From Collinsella aerofaciens (GTDB taxonomy: Bacteria > Actinomycetota > Coriobacteriia > Coriobacteriales > Coriobacteriaceae): a DNA stretch of 62,956 nucleotides. The position numbers and the translations under genes are program-made. This document shows, piece after piece, positions 58,525-62,956 of the stretch (position 1 is the first letter of the stretch; every line of letters starts with the position of its first letter). The notes beneath the pieces were generated by a model. That model was not told the DNA's origin, did not search any database, and saw nothing but the letters and a program-made list of their open reading frames with translations. The stretch is taken from assembly GCF_028209885.1 (NCBI RefSeq), contig NZ_JAQLEM010000014.1, positions 1 through 62,956 of the forward strand. Reading direction: 5' to 3'.

Positions 58525-61290
58525 TTACTCGGCGCTTTTGAGGGCGCCGACCATGTCGATCTTGTTGAGGGTACGATTGGTGGCGAGGTTGACGATAAAC
58601 GTAAAGCCAAAGGAAAGCACCACGGCGAGCACGTAGCTTAGCGGCTCGACCTCAACATCAAAGTACAGCGACGGCATCTGCAAAATGTACGTAAAACTCT
58701 CGGCCAGCAAGCCGCCCAGTGGCACGCCCAGCGCGGCGCCAATTGCCGTGAGGATCAACGTCTCCTTGTTGACGTAATGGTGCACCTCGCCACGGCGGAA
58801 GCCCAGCACCTTAATGGTCGCCAGCTCGCGCTCGCGCTCGGAGATATTCGTGTTGGACAGCGTAAACACCACCACAAACGATAGGCACGCCGCCATAAAG
58901 GTCACGAGCACCACGACCGAATTGATAATCGTAAAGTTCGCCTCGTAGTTCTCCCAATGCTCGGCCGTACTCGAAATCGTAAGCCAACCGTCGCTCTTAA
59001 GATTCTTGCTAAACGCAATCTGGTCGGCCGACGAGCCCTTAAGCAGCACAAAGACGCCGTTGAGGCGTGCGCTTCGACCGAACGCGCGCTCATAGGTGCC
59101 CTGCGTCATGTAAAGCGTGTTGCCCAGATAGTTAAGCGAAATGTCGCTGACTTTGACCTTGGCGACATTGAGCGACGAATCCTGGACGTGTGCCGTATCG
59201 CCCGGCTGAATCCCCAGCACCAGCTGTGAACTCTTACTCAGATACACGTCTCCGTCACGCAATGACAGCGGTTCTTTGGACTCATCCTCCAGGCGCACGT
59301 AATCGCCCAAGTCACCCGTGCGGTCGTCGGGAATCACGATGAGCTGCACGGTCTCGCTCTTGCCGCCAAATGTAAAGGTGACGTTGTCGGTCATAATCGG
59401 CAGCGTCGAAGTCACGGTCACGTTGGAATCATTGGCCGCGCTGCGCTCATCCAATGCCGCGCACGTCTGCGAAAAATCGTCGGGATTGGCGACCGCCAGC
59501 AGATCGTAGCGTGTGATGTGGCCGTACTGCTTGGGCGAAAGCGCGACCGACGTGTCGCGAATACCCATACCGCAGATCACAAGCGCGGTGCAACCCGCGA
59601 TGCCGAAGATGGTCATAAAGGCGCGCTTTTTATAGCGGAATAGGTTGCGTGCAGCGACCTTGTTCAAAAAGCCCATGCGGCGCCAGATAAAGCCGATGCG
59701 CTCGAGCAAGATGCGCGAGCCAGCGCGCGGGGCCTTGGGACGCATAAGCGAGGCCGGGGTCTCGGCCATCTCGTGGCGGCAGGCGATAATCGTGGCGCCC
59801 ACCACGCCCACGGCAAACAGCGCCACCGAAACGATCGAGGACACGATGTCGTACGAAAGCAGCATCTGGGGCAGTGAGTACATGTCGTCGAACACCGTAA
59901 ACAGGAACAGCGGCAGGCCCACAAATCCGATGATGTTGCCGAGCACGCCGCCGATCAGACAAGCCCACAGCGCATAGTCCACGTATTTGGACAGGATGCG
60001 TCCGCGCGAGTAGCCGAGCGCCTTGTACAGGCCAATGAGCGTGCGCTCCTCCTCGACCATACGCGTGGCGGTGGTGAGGCTGATGAGCACGGCGACGATA
60101 AAGAAGATGAACGGGAACACCGTGGCGATGGCTTCAATTGACGAGCTATCGCTCTCCACGCTCGAGTAGCTTGCGATATTGCCGCGGTCCTGGATGTACC
60201 AGGTGCATTCGCCCAGATCGGAAAGCTCGGCGCGGGCATCGGCAAACTGCTGGTCGGCGGCGGCGCGGCGCTGATCCAGGTCGGTCTGCGCTTGCACGCG
60301 CTCCTCGCTGCCCTCTGCCATGCGATTGATGTTGTCCTGCTCAATCCCAAAGAGCATATTCGCCTGGCGCTCGGCCGCATCCAAGCTTGCCGGCGTGTCG
60401 ACCGTCAGTTCCTGAGCGCGCGCCTTCTCACGCTCCTCGCGAATCTTCTCTATATTGCCCTTGACCTTGTTGATCTTTGCCGCGTAGGCATCCGAATAGG
60501 AGTTGAGGCTCTTGGCCCCCTCGACGATCACGTGGACCGCGGAGTAGGAAGAAGATGTCGCGGCGTCCTCGCTCACATAGAACTTATAGTCCGCCGCCGA
60601 AGCAGCGCGAAAGGCGTTGACTGTCGAGTCAGAACTTACATCAGTGGGGTCGAGGACCTCGGCCGTAATGGTGTAATCGCCCGCGGCAAACTGATCCTTG
60701 GCGCTTTGGTTCGACGAGCTCGCGTCATTGGCGGCAAAACTCACCGTATCGCCGATTTTCTTGCCCGATGCCTTCAGGAACTTCGAAGTCACCGCGACCT
60801 CGCCGGCGCTCTCGGGCAAATCGCCGCTCACCAGCACCGGTTGATCGATGTTCTCCTTGGAGAGACTCTGCACGACCACGCGCTCGCGCGTTGTACCCAC
60901 GGCGGTATAGGCGGTCTCGGTGTAGATGCCCTCGGCCGTTTCGACACCATCGACCTCTTGGATGGCGTCGAGATCATCGTCGGTCAGGCCATAGGTCGAC
61001 TGCACGTTAATATCATAGACATTTTGCTGATCGAAGTAGGCGTCAACCGAATCACACAGGTCCTCGCAACCCGCCTTAAGGCCGCACATCACGCTCACGC
61101 CAAGCGCGGTGATGACCACGATTGACAAGAAGCGCTTAAGACTGCCTCGGATTGTGCGGTAGATGCCACGGCGAAAAACCGTCGGCACCATATCGTTTGA
61201 GCTTTGGGCAGTGCGGTAGGTCGTAAAATCCTGCTCGCGCTCCGTGTTCTGCGCGTCGCGGCGTAGGCTGTTTTGGCGGTCTTGGTCCAT
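58525..61290 (-). CDS. FtsX/MacB-type ABC transporter permease
   Basis: 921-aa permease. A cytoplasmic N-terminal region of about 55 residues and one span (SLKRFLSIVVITALGVSVMCG) lead to a large extracytoplasmic domain with coiled coil (IEKIREEREKARAQE... ERVQAQTDLDQRRAAADQQF). Then come three spans of a first FtsX domain (VFPFIFFIVAVLISLTTATRMVEEERTLIGLYKALG), a second span and extracellular domain, and a final FtsX domain (NISERERELATIKVLGFRRGEV). ATG 61290 was chosen; GTG 61302 overlaps the ATPase stop codon. With its ATPase it resembles peptide/lipoprotein export or mechanotransmission systems. Confidence 0.87.
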   Translation of the reverse strand: MDQDRQNSLRRDAQNTEREQDFTTYRTAQSSNDMVPTVFRRGIYRTIRGSLKRFLSIVVITALGVSVMCGLKAGCEDLCDSVDAYFDQQNVYDINVQSTYGLTDDDLDAIQEVDGVETAEGIYTETAYTAVGTTRERVVVQSLSKENIDQPVLVSGDLPESAGEVAVTSKFLKASGKKIGDTVSFAANDASSSNQSAKDQFAAGDYTITAEVLDPTDVSSDSTVNAFRAASAADYKFYVSEDAATSSSYSAVHVIVEGAKSLNSYSDAYAAKINKVKGNIEKIREEREKARAQELTVDTPASLDAAERQANMLFGIEQDNINRMAEGSEERVQAQTDLDQRRAAADQQFADARAELSDLGECTWYIQDRGNIASYSSVESDSSSIEAIATVFPFIFFIVAVLISLTTATRMVEEERTLIGLYKALGYSRGRILSKYVDYALWACLIGGVLGNIIGFVGLPLFLFTVFDDMYSLPQMLLSYDIVSSIVSVALFAVGVVGATIIACRHEMAETPASLMRPKAPRAGSRILLERIGFIWRRMGFLNKVAARNLFRYKKRAFMTIFGIAGCTALVICGMGIRDTSVALSPKQYGHITRYDLLAVANPDDFSQTCAALDERSAANDSNVTVTSTLPIMTDNVTFTFGGKSETVQLIVIPDDRTGDLGDYVRLEDESKEPLSLRDGDVYLSKSSQLVLGIQPGDTAHVQDSSLNVAKVKVSDISLNYLGNTLYMTQGTYERAFGRSARLNGVFVLLKGSSADQIAFSKNLKSDGWLTISSTAEHWENYEANFTIINSVVVLVTFMAACLSFVVVFTLSNTNISERERELATIKVLGFRRGEVHHYVNKETLILTAIGAALGVPLGGLLAESFTYILQMPSLYFDVEVEPLSYVLAVVLSFGFTFIVNLATNRTLNKIDMVGALKSAE

Positions 61291-61295
61291 GGGCG

Positions 61296-61997
61296 CTACC
61301 ACTCGATCGTCTCGATAGGCACGGGATTTTGCTGGACCGTCTCGCTCTCCACGCGACCGTTCTTAAAGCGGATCAGGCGATCGGCCATGGGCGCCAGCGC
61401 GGAGTTGTGGGTGATGATGATGACCGTAATGCCCTGCTTGCGGCAAGTGTCCTGCAGCAGCTGCAAGATCTGCTTGCCGGTTTTGTAGTCGAGTGCACCC
61501 GTGGGCTCGTCGCACAGGAGCAGCTTGGGGTTCTTTGCCAGTGCACGGGCGATGGACACGCGCTGCTGCTCGCCGCCCGAAAGCTGCGCGGGGAAGTTGG
61601 CGAGGCGCTCACCCAGGCCAACCTGGCAAAGCGTTTGCTCGGCATCGAGCGAATCGGGGCAGATTTGCGCCGCAAGCTCGACGTTTTCGAGCGCCGTCAG
61701 GTTGGGGACCAGATTGTAGAACTGGAAGACAAAGCCGACGTCGGCGCGGCGGTATTCCACGAGCTGCGCCTCGTTAGCGGAGCTCACATCGCGCCCGTCC
61801 ACCGTCACGGTGCCGGAGGTTACCGTGTCCATACCGCCCAGAATGTTGAGCGCCGTGGTCTTGCCGGCACCCGAAGCACCCAAAATGATGGCGAGCTCGC
61901 CACGCTCGACCGTAAAGCTCGCGCCGTCGAGTGCGTGAATGCGGGCGTCGCCCTCGCCGTATGCCTTGATGACGTCTTTGAATTCGATATAAGCCAT
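61296..61997 (-). CDS. MacB/LolD-type ABC transporter ATPase
   Basis: 233-aa ATPase. Walker [11 protein letters not shown]-loop FVFQFYNL, signature [15 protein letters not shown], Walker [17 protein letters not shown] and H-loop ITHNSAL are intact. It is co-transcribed with the FtsX-type permease directly downstream (its stop codon overlaps or abuts the permease start). Repeat R9 lies about 50 bp upstream of ATG 61997. Confidence 0.95.
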   Translation of the reverse strand: MAYIEFKDVIKAYGEGDARIHALDGASFTVERGELAIILGASGAGKTTALNILGGMDTVTSGTVTVDGRDVSSANEAQLVEYRRADVGFVFQFYNLVPNLTALENVELAAQICPDSLDAEQTLCQVGLGERLANFPAQLSGGEQQRVSIARALAKNPKLLLCDEPTGALDYKTGKQILQLLQDTCRKQGITVIIITHNSALAPMADRLIRFKNGRVESETVQQNPVPIETIEW

Positions 61998-62046
61998 CGA
62001 TCGGTTCCCATCTGGTCGGATAACTCTTTAGTATTACCCATTTCGC

Positions 62047-62081
62047 ACCGACCAAAAAGGGACAGGTTCATTTTGGCAGGT
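62047..62081. repeat. CCTGTCCC-loop stem-loop, copy R9
   Basis: ACCGACCAAAA (62047-62057) against TTTTGGCAGGT (62071-62081), nine of eleven pairs. The loop holds GGGACAGG on the plus strand (62059-62066). It lies upstream of the ABC ATPase, whose leader mRNA would carry CCUGUCCC. Confidence 0.7.
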
Positions 62082-62390
62082 TTTATATGGGGAAACGGCA
62101 GCTATAGATGAGGCGCCGGGGAGGCAGAGAAATCATCGATTGGGTCAGGCCGACCGCCAAACACAGGTTGATTTTCAATCTCAACGCAACAGCCTGAACG
62201 GACCCCGCGTTTCTGCAGCTAGCGCAACGCGGAAATAGCTCCCGGCACCTGGCCATCACTTCGTTTCCGCAGGTGGAGGGGCTGTGGAGTCCGGTGCCCC
62301 CATGCCGCCGCCGCATGCTCCGCCAGCCCGCCGCGCAGCCGTTCCGGACTCAGCGCAACGGGCCCTCCGGCCCATGTCCCGGCCCGCCGC
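62082..62390. other. gene-free spacer next to the IS30-type remnant
   Basis: I see no gene or clear RNA. The right part (from about 62250) changes to very GC-rich sequence that probably already belongs to the IS30-type element, but its end repeat could not be recognised. Confidence 0.45.
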
Positions 62391-62877
62391 CTATCCTGCC
62401 AGCGGCTCCTCGCCCCTCGCGGCCCTGGCCCTTTCGATGCAGCCGGGCGTGAGGTCGAGCTCGCTGGGCGCCAGCTCCTCTATCCCGAACGCGTCCATGA
62501 GGGCGGAGGCGTCCTCCCCTAGGGCCATCCGCAGCACGCGCGCCGGCGTCAGGAACCCGAGCGCCCCCCTCGGCTCGGAGTTCACCTGCGACATGAGCAG
62601 CGCGCAGTCCGCCGCCGTCAGCCGGTCGAACCTGGCCCCGGCGCCCTTGGGCAGCAGCTTCCTGATCTCCACATGGTTCTTCTCGCACGCGCCCTTCTGC
62701 TGGCTCTGCCGGGGGTCGCAGTAGAAGAGCCTGGTCTCGCCGTCCCGCTCGCCGAGCAGCGCCGCGATGGCGCCCTCGTCGGCGAACTCGCTCCCGTTGT
62801 CGGTGAGCACGGCGCCGAAGGCGCGCCTCGCGCCGTCCTCGCCGAGGACCCCGCGCAGGGAGGAGAGCGCCGCCAGG
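62391..62877 (-). pseudogene. IS30-family transposase, C-terminal part
   Basis: About 160 codons of an IS30-type DDE transposase: FGAVLTDNGSEFAD (second Asp), then QSQQKGACEKNHVEIRKLLPKG (catalytic Glu), then VNSEPRGALGFLTPARVL. The N-terminal helix-turn-helix and first Asp region are absent. At about 62878 the sequence changes to one that looks like the end of a different insertion sequence. The nominal GTG start at 62810 lies inside the fragment and is not a real start. Confidence 0.75.
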
Positions 62878-62956
62878 ACTGGATTGGCTACACTGATGTG
62901 GACAGTTCCGGGAGGGGCGCGAGAGACGGGAGGGCCGTATATGAGGGACCCCAGGC
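62878..62956 (+). mobile_element. left end of another insertion sequence (tentative)
   Basis: GGATTGGCTACACTGATG and TGTGGACAGTTCC form a non-coding border. Then GGGAGG and an ATG at about 62941 begin a plus-strand frame (M-R-D-P-R) at the window edge, as in the small first orf of IS3-type elements. The break in the IS30-type frame here suggests nested insertion. The family cannot be settled from 79 bp. Confidence 0.35.

Noticed and set aside
58510..58530. Family core AGGACAGGTTAC at the 3' end of the FtsX-type gene
   Set aside because: Resembles the R1 end sequence but no pairing stem is left; too weak to list as a copy.

Overview
The window is a high-GC actinobacterial chromosome segment. 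The best guess is a human-gut Coriobacteriia of the Collinsella type. This rests on overall base composition and gene content: a giant fused 2-hydroxyacyl-CoA dehydratase activase, an AmaP/DUF2273/Asp23 envelope operon, a SEC-C methionine aminopeptidase, and an LAQTG-anchored coiled-coil surface protein. No rRNA or tRNA gene and no CRISPR array was seen. The genus is an inference from family memory, not a database result.

Layout. 1-710: no gene; repeat copies and hairpins. 711-9243: two divergent amidohydrolases, a zinc-ribbon membrane protein, a YitT-family protein, the amaP/DUF2273/asp23 operon and yebC. 9409-14523: a large membrane protein, lgt, a NifU-type Fe-S protein, a dCMP-type deaminase and coaX. 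14716-22090: an OPT transporter, a 1.1-kaa surface protein split by a G7 tract (possible phase switch), a DUF389 protein and a degenerate arylsulfotransferase fragment. 22169-29050: a 3-hydroxyacyl-CoA dehydrogenase, a 1593-aa activase and a TetR regulator. 29175-32170: a HAD phosphatase, an MFS pump and a TetR regulator with candidate operators. 32245-37840: PII, AmtB, a CmpB-like membrane protein, an HD phosphohydrolase and a DXS-like enzyme. 37900-42584: an 80-bp palindromic repeat array, then a complete polar amino-acid ABC importer with a C26 glutamine-amidotransferase-fold hydrolase. 42696-46123: an AT-richer bacteriocin-immunity-like ABC exporter and a DUF2975/XRE pair. 46354-56849: an HPt and GGDEF/REC/HD-GYP pair, an alpha/beta hydrolase, a radical SAM protein, map, a D-hydroxyacid dehydrogenase, an M18 aminopeptidase, an Ntn amidase and pfkA. 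57185-58287: an internally deleted IS256-type element. 58525-61997: a FtsX-type permease with its ATPase. 62391-62956: an IS30-type transposase remnant that appears cut by another insertion sequence.

The most unusual content is between the genes. One dispersed stem-loop family keeps a loop core (CCTGTCCC or its complement) while the stem sequence changes from copy to copy with compensating bases. It sits within a few bases of stop codons or in leaders of unrelated genes. Beside it are several very long perfect inverted repeats (18-25 bp arms), one of which buries the ribosome-binding site and start codon of a HAD gene, an array of three 80/81-bp palindromic units, and a four-copy 24-bp interspersed motif. 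These look like REP/MITE-type or RNA-level regulatory elements. No transposase for them is in the window.
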